A DNA stretch of 64,000 nucleotides from Aptenodytes patagonicus. Its lineage: Eukaryota; Chordata; Aves; Sphenisciformes; Spheniscidae. The notes under the pieces are model-generated. The model did no database searches. It was not told where the DNA came from and worked only from the letters and a program-made list of their open reading frames with translations. Each line of letters begins with the position of its first letter. Within the stretch, counting starts at the first letter, position 1. Positions 23,331-34,156 of the stretch are shown here, piece by piece. Made by a program: the position numbers and the translations under genes. Location: positions 6,974,641 to 7,038,640 of the forward strand of contig NC_134961.1 of the NCBI RefSeq assembly GCF_965638725.1, in the 5' to 3' direction.

Positions 23331-26300
23331 AAAGTACATTTCTCAGACTAGTCATTTGGTGTTAACATCTGTTAAACTCTTGTGCAGTAACACTTACAGC
23401 ACGACACTAAGACATGCTTCTTGGATTTCTCCCGGTCACACTCGCTCTAACTACTGACGCAAGCATTCGGCACGCACAGGCACACACGTGTAACTCAACA
23501 TGCAGTAATAGGATACAGTGCTTTAAAATAAGATGAGAATTCATCACAGCCTCCTCGCAGCCCTCAGAGGCAGCTCTTAGCCCAGCCCCATCCCCGTGCC
23601 GGCAGCGAGGCAGCCGGCGGGACCGGGTACCCTGTGTTTCTGCCTTCCAGTTAAAGCGCGTCTCGGGGACCAGGGCGCAGTGGGTTTGGGACCCCGGCAA
23701 TATCGGAGCAGGCACTCTCCTTCGGCCTGGGCAGCTCGCCGAATTTCCCGTCGCACCTTATTACAGGAGCCTTTTCAAAGCGCTGCTACAAGCCCTGGGT
23801 CCTGCCCAGCTCTCCGAGACGCTGAATCCGCAGCGTGGGCTGTCACCCACCACCAGACCGGGGGCTCGGGGCCCCCCACGCACAAGGAAAACCAAAGAAC
23901 TGGCCTGGGGGCGTGGAGCCGTCAGCTCTCACCCCTCAGGCGCCTCTCCCACCCCTTACAAAATGGTGAATATTGCTAGAGTATAGGCAGTACTTCCCTA
24001 GTCAAGGCAAGACAGCTTGGGAGCTGCTTAGTAGTGATTGCTACTGGATGAAAGTAAATCCGAGCACTATCCTCTGAGAAATGAAACCTGTGTAGGGTTA
24101 ATATCGCCTACTCCTATGGCTGACCCTCCTCGGGGTGGGATCTGAAAGCGGCGGGCTAGTGTGGCGTAGAGCAGGAGCTGGCAGTCCGTCTCCCAAGGAA
24201 GGAGAGCGGAGGAGTGAGAAAAGGGAGCCCTGCCCGCCCAGCCAGGCAGCAGACGGCCAGGGGAGACCTTTGCTCCGATGAATTCTCGGTCAGGCTTAAA
24301 GCCTCCTCTCCCCGACAGCCAGCAGAGCGAGAGGAGGGAGCCGGAGCCGGCCGTGCGGGAGGCGGGGGCATGCTGGCAGCGCTCACGGAAGCAGGTGACG
24401 GCCGTGCACAGCACCGCTGGCTCTGGCGGCTGGAGGGTTGGCGTGGGAGGGCTGGTGGGTATTGCACTGCGGCTGCGAGGAACCTGCCCTGCTCGCGGTG
24501 GACGGACGGCTGGACGGCAGCGCGCGGCGCTCAGGCGGTGCGGTGCAAGCCGACGAACACGCATGCCAAGATTCATTGCGGGAGCTGTTAGTGCGAAGAT
24601 CGTAACTTGCTATAAGTCTGCTAATATCGGAAACCAGTGAGGTAACACAGTGAGGATGAGGAAAAAGTCTTAAAGTGCCAATATAGGGATCTTTACTGTA
24701 CAGGGGCAGAAGGTCAGAGAGAGAAATTACCGAGCAAAGAGGAATTCAGCTCCCGAACCACCAGCTGCACTCGGACTCCCCCCCGATTTCTGCCGCCGTT
24801 ACGGGCGCCACAAGCAGCGAGGGCGGGCTGGGCCCCGGCTGCAGCGAGGTGCCGCAGCCCGAGGTAACTCCCCCTTTCCTGGAGTCCGAGCTCAGAGGTT
24901 ACCCTGCCGTGAGCCAGCTTGAGGAGGACAAGCACTCCAAGGTGCGTTTCCCCACAGCTCCTGCTTAATAGCCGAGTCGCAGATAGCGCAGAGCTCCGGT
25001 TTCCAAACAGCGACGAAGGTCCCAGCAAAGCCCCCAGGGCACCCTCCCAAATCAGAGCTGTTTTGTGGGGGAGAGACGAAGCAGGTCAGACGGGTGGTAG
25101 TGCAAGTATTGCTCAACACAGCCTCAAACATCAGATGCTACAGGTTTGACAGAGGGAGCAAGGAGAAGCGAGTTATTTATCAATTTATGGGTGCAGCTGA
25201 ACACCACAGGTAGAGACCACTGTGACTAAGATCAGCCGACACTGATCACCCATCCCGCTCCGCCGCTCTGCGCTGTCAGCCTGGGGGAAGACGTGAGTGA
25301 GTCAGCGGGGGGAAAAAAAGTTCGTCCCTCCCTCCTCAAACCCAAATAGCATCAGGTCGTTTTCCAGCAGTGCCGAGCACTTCCCCAGAGCTGCGCGTCA
25401 GGCGGGACGCAGGGAGCTTTCGTCTGCCCGGTGTCGCCTGCATTACTCATTGACTGAGATGCCTCTTCCCCCGAGGAATCTCGCCTCAGCTTTAGTGTGG
25501 AAGCCGTTCAGGCGCACACGAATCGACAAGGGGACACCTCAAGTCACTTCAGAAAGCAGGCGTTTTCGATGGACGCGGAAGTCTTTCACCAGCAGACCCA
25601 GTTCACATGCGACAGGAGGGCACAGTTAGGAAAGGAAAAGGCCTTTAAACATGCTTTAAAGGCGTGCAGCCCCGCGCACAGGCACACCGCTCACCTTCAG
25701 CGAAGGCGACGCCAGGCTGCCTCCCAACCGCGACCTAAAAACACCATCACAAGCAACCCCTGACCTTGGAAATCCCTCCGGAGCACCACGAGCTCAACTC
25801 GCCCGGCTGAGCCGGCCTCGGTGTAAGCCACCAGAAACAACGCTAACATTTAAAACAGCCTTTCTGCCCCCTTGGTTTATGCCTCCCGCGCTACCCCTGA
25901 GAGCTTTCCAGGTGAGAGGGAGAGGCGGCAGCGGTACTGAAGCGCAGACGCTGGTGCCAGACAACAGCCTCCCCGAGGAGCCTCCTGGCCTTCGGGACAC
26001 GGGTTTCGGAGCAGTGCGGTTCTCGCAGCAAGTTTCAGCGGGGTCTAAGCCACGCTGACGAACCCCAGTCCCTACGCAGAAACTTCCCCGGGGAACGGAA
26101 TGAACATCACATTCGTCTCCAGCACTGCCTCACACCATCACAATAAACAGAGGTTTAAAAAAAACAAAACAAAACAACAAAAACCCCAAACCAAACAACG
26201 CATCAGCTAATCTTGTAAGATTTCAGCTGTTCTCACCCCATAATCGGAGGAGTGTTAAAAAGAAATAAAACCAAGGCTATCTTTCCTAGCAAGGCTTTTC

Positions 26301-27807
26301 TTGCTTAGAGGTACCACGAGGGCTGCTACCGCCACACGGCACCGGACAGAGCGGAGCACAGAGCGGGACCGGTGGCCAAGGAGCAGCACCTCCTACGAGA
26401 CTCCAGAGGGAAGCGCTGTGCTCGGGCACAAAGCTTTCGGCGCTGACGGGAACAACCTGGGAGCATCACCACGCCGGTGGCACAACCTTTATGGCACAGG
26501 CAGCGGCGCAGAAGCTTTGAAAGGAAAGTCCTCGGCATCCAGGCTCAGAGAGCAGCAGTTCTGCCCCGTCCAGAGCTACCCAGGAGCGCCCCGGGAGAGG
26601 TAGTCGAGACACGACAACAGGCTCGGCCAGAAGCAGCATGCAGCGACGCTGACCCTGCTTTACCGCAAAGCACAAAAGTCAACTCCCCGACAAAAGAAAA
26701 AAAAAAAAACAAAACAAAAACCCCAAGAGAGAAACGATTACGGATACAACGTGGAATCCAGTACATTCATCCCCGATCTCTCCTGAGCACTAGTATCTCA
26801 CCAGCCAGGCAGCCTGCTCTAACAGCCTGCTGTCTCACAGCGTAGCTTCAGCTGAATTGCACTGTTCGTCTCCCCATCACAAAAAGCACCTAAAAATGAG
26901 GGTGCCCCCCACCCTCTTCAGTTCCCCTCTCTCCTTAAAAGGCCACCCTCGACCTCGCACGCCTTGAGGATTCCCAGTCTCCCTCCCACCCTTCTCGGAG
27001 GTCGCCCAGCAAATAGGACGTGTCAAATTAACAAGGCACAGTGCTCTACATTCACAGCAGCGGGCGCCTTGGTGCTCACCGGCGTTAAGAAGTCCTTCCA
27101 CGTTCCAGATTTTAACAAAGCTGAGAGAAACTGGCAAACGCTTTCTGGAGAGAAGCGCGTGTGCCTCCACTGCTCTCCCACCCGCCCAGGGACGACCCGT
27201 CCTGGGAAGCACCAGGAAACTCAGAAAAACGCAGGAAGGGACACCATCCGCTACCGCTGCGCACAGACGGGTAACCGCGAGCTGCCACCCTGCCAGGGAG
27301 CTTCCGAGCTACGCTCACGCGAGACACTGGTGGATTAAAAAACTTCGTGTGGCCTTTACATCTCCCCTCTGGTCTCCGCCCTGGCTCCACGGAAGGGACC
27401 GACAGCATTTAGGGCTCTGGCAGAAGCGTGCGGAGCACTGCATTATTTTGGGGGCTGCACAGTAGTAAGTATTGATCCCCAAGGCAGCCCGCGTCTCTCT
27501 CCGTGCCATAATCCCCCCGGGACGCTGCCGTGATACGCTTTAAAAGTTAATAGTGCCCCTTCTAACATTTAAAACCAGGGTGCCCGGTGTTTTATGTGAT
27601 GGAACATCTACGTTCTTGGCTACAGGGAACCCACACAGAAATCCAGTCCCTCGGACAACCGATTTCTGCGGAGCAGAGACGCTTGCAAACGCATCGGCTT
27701 CTTCGCCCCTTCCCGACGTATGAGAGCTACTGCAGACAGCATCAAATGTCAAGCACGGATGAGCTTTGTCAGACTCTTGAGTACGCAGGCAGACAGCCCG
27801 TGCAAGG
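23172..27807 (-). other. SMCR8: SMCR8 3' UTR (inferred)
   Basis: Between the SMCR8 stop codon at 27808 and the SHMT1 end there is no recognisable gene and no minus-strand AATAAA that I could find. The first credible minus-strand signal is ATTAAA at 23196-23191, about 4.6 kb from the stop. A 3' UTR of several kilobases fits my memory of human SMCR8 mRNA. Open frames across this stretch look like chance in GC-rich DNA. Shorter isoforms using weak signals are possible. Confidence 0.55.
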
Positions 27808-30800
27808 CTAGATTTTGTACAAAAAGCTGGGAACATAGTCAAATCTGAGCAGAGGGTTCACCCCCTGGCCGGGTTCCTGAAGGTACTGCAGCTTCAGCAG
27901 CTCAGCTAAATACTGTACAATTTTGATATCTTCATTGGCAAGGCCCAGCTGAAGCTTCAGAAAGTTCACCCTGCGATTCACAACGGATTCCTCCGGTTCC
28001 CTTTCACTGATGGGAAGGTGCAAATGATGGCAGAAGGTGAAGAGGAAGGCTTTTGAACACAGCTGGGTGAGGATGCTTTGGACGTGCATATAGTAGGTGC
28101 TCCCTCGTTTGATCTGCGTGCGGTGGTCTGCCAGCCGGGACACCAAGGTGCCTTTGTAAAGCGGGCAGCGGAGAGTCTTACTGTCGGCGTCCAGAACACT
28201 GACGTACCGGCTGTATCGGCTCAGGGCGTGCAGCACGTTCACCCCAGCAGGCGACGCCATCCTGAAACAGCAAGGAGAGAGGTCACGGCTGGAGGGGACC
28301 AGAGAGTTAAGCGGCAGACTGTGTCCGTGCCTCCGTATCGCACGTACTTTCCCTCTAGCTCATGAGCTGGTGCAAGAGCCTCCGCGGGCAAATAAAGCCT
28401 AGCACGGAAGAGAACGGCCAAATAGTCTCTCCAGCCTGCCAGATCCCAAAGAAACCTCGATCCCCTGGATCCCCACATGCACTGATCCGCACTGTGCGCG
28501 CGCTACTTCAGAAACCACCGCGCTTCGGGGCAGCTTCCTCCCTCGGCGACACGGCGAGGGAGCGATAGGACATCTCCGGTGAACAGAAGCAAATCTTGCA
28601 GCAGCTGGTAGCTTCTGGATGTGACAACAGGGACTCAGAAACCCAAACCAGCCCCCCCTTGCCAAGAGCTCCACTTTCCCCCCATAGCACTGTTTTGGGA
28701 GGGAGCTGCTCCGAGGTGGTCAAAGCCCTGAGCGGAACGAAACCTTCTGCCCTTCCTTTAAAAAGGGAACCGTCCTTAAACCAGAATATTCCCCGGCTGA
28801 TCCCGGGCATTTTTCACTCAGGTGCAAACCCGCAGCACGTTCACAACATACAATTATCCAACAAGCCTAAATTAACATTATTTAAATGCAAATTACAAGC
28901 CTACGCAAACTCTACCTTCTGCTCCTCAACTCTGCGTGGTTAAAGCCGCTCGGTTGAGGTACAGCTGCCGGCCTCAAACCAGGAGCCCCAGCTGCCGGCA
29001 TAAGGACTGCCCCTGTGCCCAGGCAGCGTCCGGCCGTAGGAGACGCGGCACCCTCACCGGAATAATTCATTTAGCCTCCGAGTTCCTTCCCAAAGCCCTC
29101 GTACAAATGGTTTGCTGAGAGCACCCACGTTAAACTCAACGCTTAATTAACATTCCACGGAGGAGAGTTTAAATGACTGACACATCTTACAAGCAGTTCT
29201 TAAAAAAAAAAAAAAAAAAAGACTTTTGTTTATAAAAATTGCATCTAACCACAAACACTGAGCAACGAGTAAACACTCAGGGCTTTTAAAAACCTCACCG
29301 ACAGACAGAGAAGTTTGGGCGCAGCTGTTGGCAGAGCTGTCATCCTGCCTCACGAGCACAGAAACGAGGGTAAACTCGCAGCTTAGGATAATTTCGACAT
29401 CCACAACCCCCAGCAACGCAACACTCAGCAGCCCAGAAAGCAGATTTCTCTATTTTGATTTTCATGCTGCTCAGAAACACTCTTTCAGGAGCTATCCCAG
29501 CCCGGATCTGAGCAATGGGCCGCCACTCCGACTCACGCTTCCCACGTTGGTGACAGCAACGGCCATTCCCTGTCATACCCGCACCCGCAGAGCCGAACGC
29601 ATCTCGGCAACACCCCAAGAAAATCCTTTTCCTAACAGCTACAAAGGCAGGGCCAAAATCTTGAGAGCTGAGCAATTGCTATTTGCTAATATAAACTACG
29701 AAGCCACACTTCAGGATTGGGTGTCGGGGAAGGGGTGCTTGCTTTTGAGATGGTCCTCACCCTGAGCAGCAGTTTCCTCTGCATCTGAACTGCAATTCCA
29801 ACACTGCAGCCCGCGCAGCTCTGCGGACATTTTTTCCTGTGCTAAGGCATGTTATAAATAAGTCTCGGTCCATCTGCACCCCCTCGAAGAGAGCCCAGCA
29901 GCTCCGCACCTCCGCCCTTCCCCACACCACCCGGCCAGCACGCCCTCACCAACACAGCCCAAGGTGCCGGCGCTCCAATTTCTGACCTACCGATCTCATC
30001 GACAGCGCATCGTCTCTTCACCAGGGTCCGCAAGGACAAACCCTCCCCATATCAAAGCACCCATTTAAAAAAACCCCAAAATCCTAGCTAGGAATGTCCG
30101 AAGAGTTTTGGCGGGAGACGGGGGAAAGCAGAGCACACAAGGGTCTCCAGGAGCACTCTTATCAGATCCTCCGGGAAACCGGCAGGGCTCGTGTGCTTGT
30201 TCTCTGCTTTGCCGGGCTAAGACCTAAACCAGAAGGAAACCTCCTGGCCAAGTAACTAGTATGAGCCAGGCAGCAATCGCCTGGCAGATGTTTTACTCTG
30301 TTTAACTCTCAAGTGAGGCTGGATATAAAGAGACAGACAAATCTACCCCCCTTCAAAATATATCCCATAAGCAGAAATTCACGGCAGCTGCGGAGGTAAC
30401 GAGACAGAGACCTCCCCTGCGCGCCAATTCCCCCCCTGAAATTCCTGCTTAGGAGATGCAGTTTTTACCATACACCTCGACACCGATAAAGCAAACAGAT
30501 CCTCGATTTACCTCTGGAGTCCGATCAGCTTCCACTTCTGGAAATCCACAACGTGCAGGGGGGAAGTGACCCAGTGCTTCACGGGCTTGGCGTAAACGCC
30601 GCAGTTCGGCACGAAGATGGAGAGCGCTGTCACAAGCTTCTTGACTATCGCTTCCTCTTCCCCCAGCACGATCAGGGTCCTCCCGCTGAGCAGGGAGTAG
30701 ATGGCGGGGTGAGCGAAGGGGTACTGCCTGATGAACCGCAGCGCGTTCTGGCCAGCCTTTTTTTTGTGCCTTTCGCTCGCCTGACAGGCGGGGTGAGCAG

Positions 30801-32865
30801 GAGAAGGGGTCCTGTCGGAGCAGGTGGAGGCGGCGCTGCTGATATAGCTCGTGGAGTCCGAGCACTCATCCAGGCTGCTCTTACTGACCTCCCTGCTGCC
30901 CGTCAGGTAGCGCGAGTCAAGCTCGTAGGAGAGGAACCCCCCCGAGATGCCGTCGTGGGAGGGGAAGCCCCCGAAGCTCCCGCGCAGCCCCTGCTCGGCC
31001 TGCCGGTACGGCTGCGGGGGGATCCTGACCACCCCGTTCTCGTCGCAGGGCTTCTGTCCCAGGTCAGGCAGCGGCTCGAGGAAGTTGGGACTCTCCTTCC
31101 CGATACAACAGGAAGAGTCAACCTGCACTAAGTTTTCCTGTTTTGAAACGTCTTCCTGCTCGTCGGCGTTGTCCGGGTTTAGTTTGGGGGTGAAACGAAG
31201 GCCTCCCTCTTCATCATCCGCGTAAGGTTCCTCGTTAATGGCACTTGGGTAGCTCGCTTTGAAATCTTCCGGGATGAGCGACTCGGAGGGACACGTGCTG
31301 AGGACCTCGATGCTGTCCTCGCTGACGGTCCTCCGGCTGCCCACCTTGCTCCTGCCCGCCTGGGGGCTGGGGCTGACGGGCAGGCTGGCCTGGCTCTCCG
31401 ATTTTGTCAGGCCAGACGCAGACTTCTCCGTTCCCAGAACCTCGATGCTCTCACCGCTGCTGATGCTGCCTTTAATATCTGCATCGAGATAGTCCAGGTT
31501 CTCCTGGTGTTCGAACGTCACGGACTCGGTCATTTTGGGTTCTTGGGAGTCCTCGATTTCCTGCTCCATCTTGATGGGCACGCACTCCACGCTGGACTTG
31601 TAGGCTCCCAGGCTGATGACCACTTTAGGAGCAGGGGACTCTTCCGAACACTTTCTATCGACGGCATCTTGACTGAGCCCCCGGCAGCCTCTGTACTGTT
31701 TTTCAGGTGGTTTTTCATCCAGAAAAGATACATCCTCAAAGAGGAAGTTAGTTACGCTTTGTTGCTTTAAGAGCGCCCTGCTGATCTGGTCTGTCAGGAG
31801 GTAGCACACATCACCTCTGAAAGTCCTCTCGATCTGATGCAACTGGTCAAGGGTTTGGGTGAAAAAATAAATATCGCAGAGCTCCTCCAGCGTCTTCAGC
31901 TTCTTGTCAAAGCATTTGGCAGACTTCGCTTTGATGAGCTTGGGGGTATAGGACGGCACGTGGGCGTAAAGGTGCGTTTCGCCAGGCTCGGCAGGGTCGG
32001 AGGCAGTCAGGTCCTGACCGCAGCCTGCGTTGGCCTGACCCAGCGCACACTCCGGCTCGTAGGGGTGGAAGTCGGACTCCTTCAGCTTCCTATAGGGATA
32101 CGACCTGATTTGTTTCAGCAGATCTTGGTGCTCGATGATGGACTTCTCCACGCTGGCCAGCTCGTTGGCCTTCTCGATGGCTTGGGTTGTGTAATACCCT
32201 TTGTCGTTGGCTTTCTTCTGTATCTCGGTTTCATTGTGCAGGACAGTCCTGGTGTAGTCGAGATCTTTCAGTTTCTTTTCCAGTTCGTTAGCAAAAGCTT
32301 TCCTGTTCCCCGTCTTGAGGCATTCAGAGGCTTTGGAAAACTCAGCGGAGAGTTCCTGAAACTGCTGCATGATTTTGTGCTCGTCAGCAGAAATATAGGC
32401 CATGCAGAAGGGCCTCACGAAACCCCTGGCTTCGAGGTCGTACAGAGTCAAGTGGTGGACGTAGGCGAAGGCCCCTTCCTTCGAGTCCCCCAGCACCACT
32501 TTGGAATCCTCCACGAAGTTCAGCTTCGGGTAGGCAGAGCCGGGAGGGTGCCCCACGAAGGAAGCCTGGTAATCCACAGACATGATCCGAAGGGAAAAAT
32601 AATTGAGATCGAAGGTGCCCGACACTTTGGCGTCATCGGGGATGGTCAGGAGGGGCTGGGGCCCCACTTGCTCCGAGAACTCGGAGATTAGGATGAAGTC
32701 CCGGGTGAACTTGGAGCCGGCGACCTTGGCCCAGGGGTTGGCGCCGTGGCTGGCGAAGGGGAAGAGCGGCACCGAGTACTCCTCGGGCAGGGGCGGCTCA
32801 CTGCACAGCTCATCCTCCAGCTCCTCCTCTCTGGTGAAGGCCACCACGTCGGGGGCGCTGATCAT
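27808..32865 (-). CDS. SMCR8: SMCR8, C9orf72-SMCR8-WDR41 complex subunit
   Basis: A longin/DENN-fold protein that forms a complex with C9orf72 and WDR41, acting at lysosomes and in autophagy initiation and as a GTPase-activating module for small GTPases. There are two coding exons, 32865-30512 and 28261-27808. The donor CCAGAG|GTAAAT and acceptor TTTCAG|GATGG join in phase to give 935 residues (human 937). The start MISAPDVVAF and the first 150 residues align without gaps to human, and Arg147 in LYDLEARGF, the reported catalytic arginine finger, is kept. The middle (about 330-690) is acidic and serine-rich and is the least conserved part. The C-terminal DENN part ends RFDYVPSFLYKI. The frame continues upstream of the ATG, but that part is 5' UTR by alignment. 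The intron at 30511-28262 holds nothing I recognise. Confidence 0.97.
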
Positions 32866-33120
32866 ATTTCCCGCAGGAGGGGACGGACATGGAGCAGCGA
32901 GGCCCCCGCCGGTCCCCCCCCCCCGCCACCGCCGCCGGGCCCTGCGGGAGGCCCCGCCGCAGCCGCAGCCCCGGCCCCGGCCCGCCCGCAACCGGGCCCC
33001 CGCCGCAGCCCCCTTCTCCCACCGCCGCTGCCTCACGCCTCCGCCATGGCCGGGAGCCGCCGGCCCCGCTGCCCCACCGGGCCCCGCTCAGCCGCCTCCC
33101 CTCACGGACGCCGCAGCCCC

Positions 33121-33360
33121 GCAGCCATCTTGGCGTCACATGACGCCGCGACCTCTCGCCCCGCCACCCGGAAGCGAAGCCGCCGCCGCCACCGCCTCCC
33201 CCTCTGCCGTTGTTGTTTGGGTTTTTTTTTTAACCTCCGCCGTCCCTTGGCGTTGCTTAACCCGGGACGGGCCCGGCGGCGGGAGGAAGTGGCAAACCGA
33301 GGCGGGACGGCGGGGGGATACTACCGAGGGGCGCCGCGGGGCATCTTGGGAGCTGTAGTC
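33121..33360. promoter_or_regulatory. Shared SMCR8/TOP3A bidirectional promoter
   Basis: SMCR8 and TOP3A are head to head, their start codons about 1.3 kb apart in one CpG island. On the minus strand there is a YY1-type AAGATGGCTGC (33131-33121), a typical start-site element for SMCR8. It abuts an inverted repeat at 33132-33147, arms GGCGTCA and TGACGCC around CA; its core reads TCATGTGA on the minus strand, the M-box form bound by MITF/TFEB, and each arm has a CRE half. An ETS site CCGGAAG is at 33168-33174. At 33360-33342 the minus strand reads ACTACAGCTCCCAAGATGC, a full match to the ZNF143/Staf site often found at bidirectional promoters. Confidence 0.75.
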
Positions 33361-33430
33361 CTCTCCCGCCGCGGTGGCGCTTTACGGCAGGACGTAACGG
33401 TGGGGGAAAGCGCGGGAGTGAGGGCGGTGG

Positions 33431-33795
33431 GTGAGGAGAGCCCGGCCGGGGGGAAACCGGGGGGGTCGGGGGCTGCCCCGGGTGAGGGAGAGCCCTGCCG
33501 GGGCGGGGGAAGGGGCTGGCCCCGGTGAGGAGAGCTCGGCCGGGGGGAAACCGGGGGGGGGAAGGGGAGGGGGCTGCCCCGGGTGAGGGAGAGCCCTGCC
33601 GGTGGGGGGGAAGGGGCTGCCCCGGGTGAGGGAGAGCCCTGCCGGGGCGGAGGAAGGGGCTGGCCCCGGTGAGGAGAGCCCGACCGGGGGGAAACCGGGG
33701 GGGGGGGGAAGGGGAGGGGGCTGCCCCGGGTGAGGGAGAGCCCTGCCGGGGCGGGGGAAGGGGCTGCCCCGGTGAGGAGAGCCCGGCCGGGGCCT
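33431..33795. repeat. Composite GC-rich tandem repeat upstream of TOP3A
   Basis: Two related units of about 42-60 bp alternate in the order A B A B B A B A, starting near 33431, 33480, 33525, 33581, 33624, 33669, 33728 and 33771. A units run GTGAGGAGAGCCCGGCCGG into GGAAACC and a G-run. B units start GGGTGAGGGAGAGCCCTGCC and end in GGGGCTGCCCC. Every unit opens with a GGTGAGG heptamer that resembles a 5' splice site on the TOP3A strand. G-run length varies between units. The long proline-rich minus-strand frames across it are by-products of composition. Confidence 0.85.
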
Positions 33796-34156
33796 GCCTT
33801 GCCCCGGCTGCGGTGGGCGGGGGCCAGCCCCGGCCTGAGGGAAGGCCTTGGCAGGGCGGGAGGGGGCCGGGGGCCCTGCCGGGGGGCGGGCAGGACCCGC
33901 CGGGTAGCTGTTTCTGGCGGGGGGGGGGAGAAGCCTTCTCCAGTTCCGTGCAGCTGTGAGGTGGCTGCGCCGCGAATGGTGCCGGGGCAGCCGGGCAGAG
34001 GATGCCCTGGGCCCTCCCGGGGTCTCCGGTTAAAGGCTGACCAGGGCCGTGCGGGGGACATTCAGCGATCGCTCTCCGTCCTCGGCAGGATCCGGCCACA
34101 GGGCAAGGACACAGCAGCATGCCTTGGCCCCGCGGGAGCTGTCGCCGTCTCCTGTA

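Noticed and set aside
26160-26200. A-rich CAAAA/CCCAAA tract resembling a retroposon tail
   Set aside because: No element body or target-site duplication is visible beside it; simple sequence in the SMCR8 3' UTR is enough to explain it.
31837-32691. 284-codon plus-strand frame opposite SMCR8 exon 1
   Set aside because: Antisense shadow of the strongly conserved SMCR8 N-terminal half.
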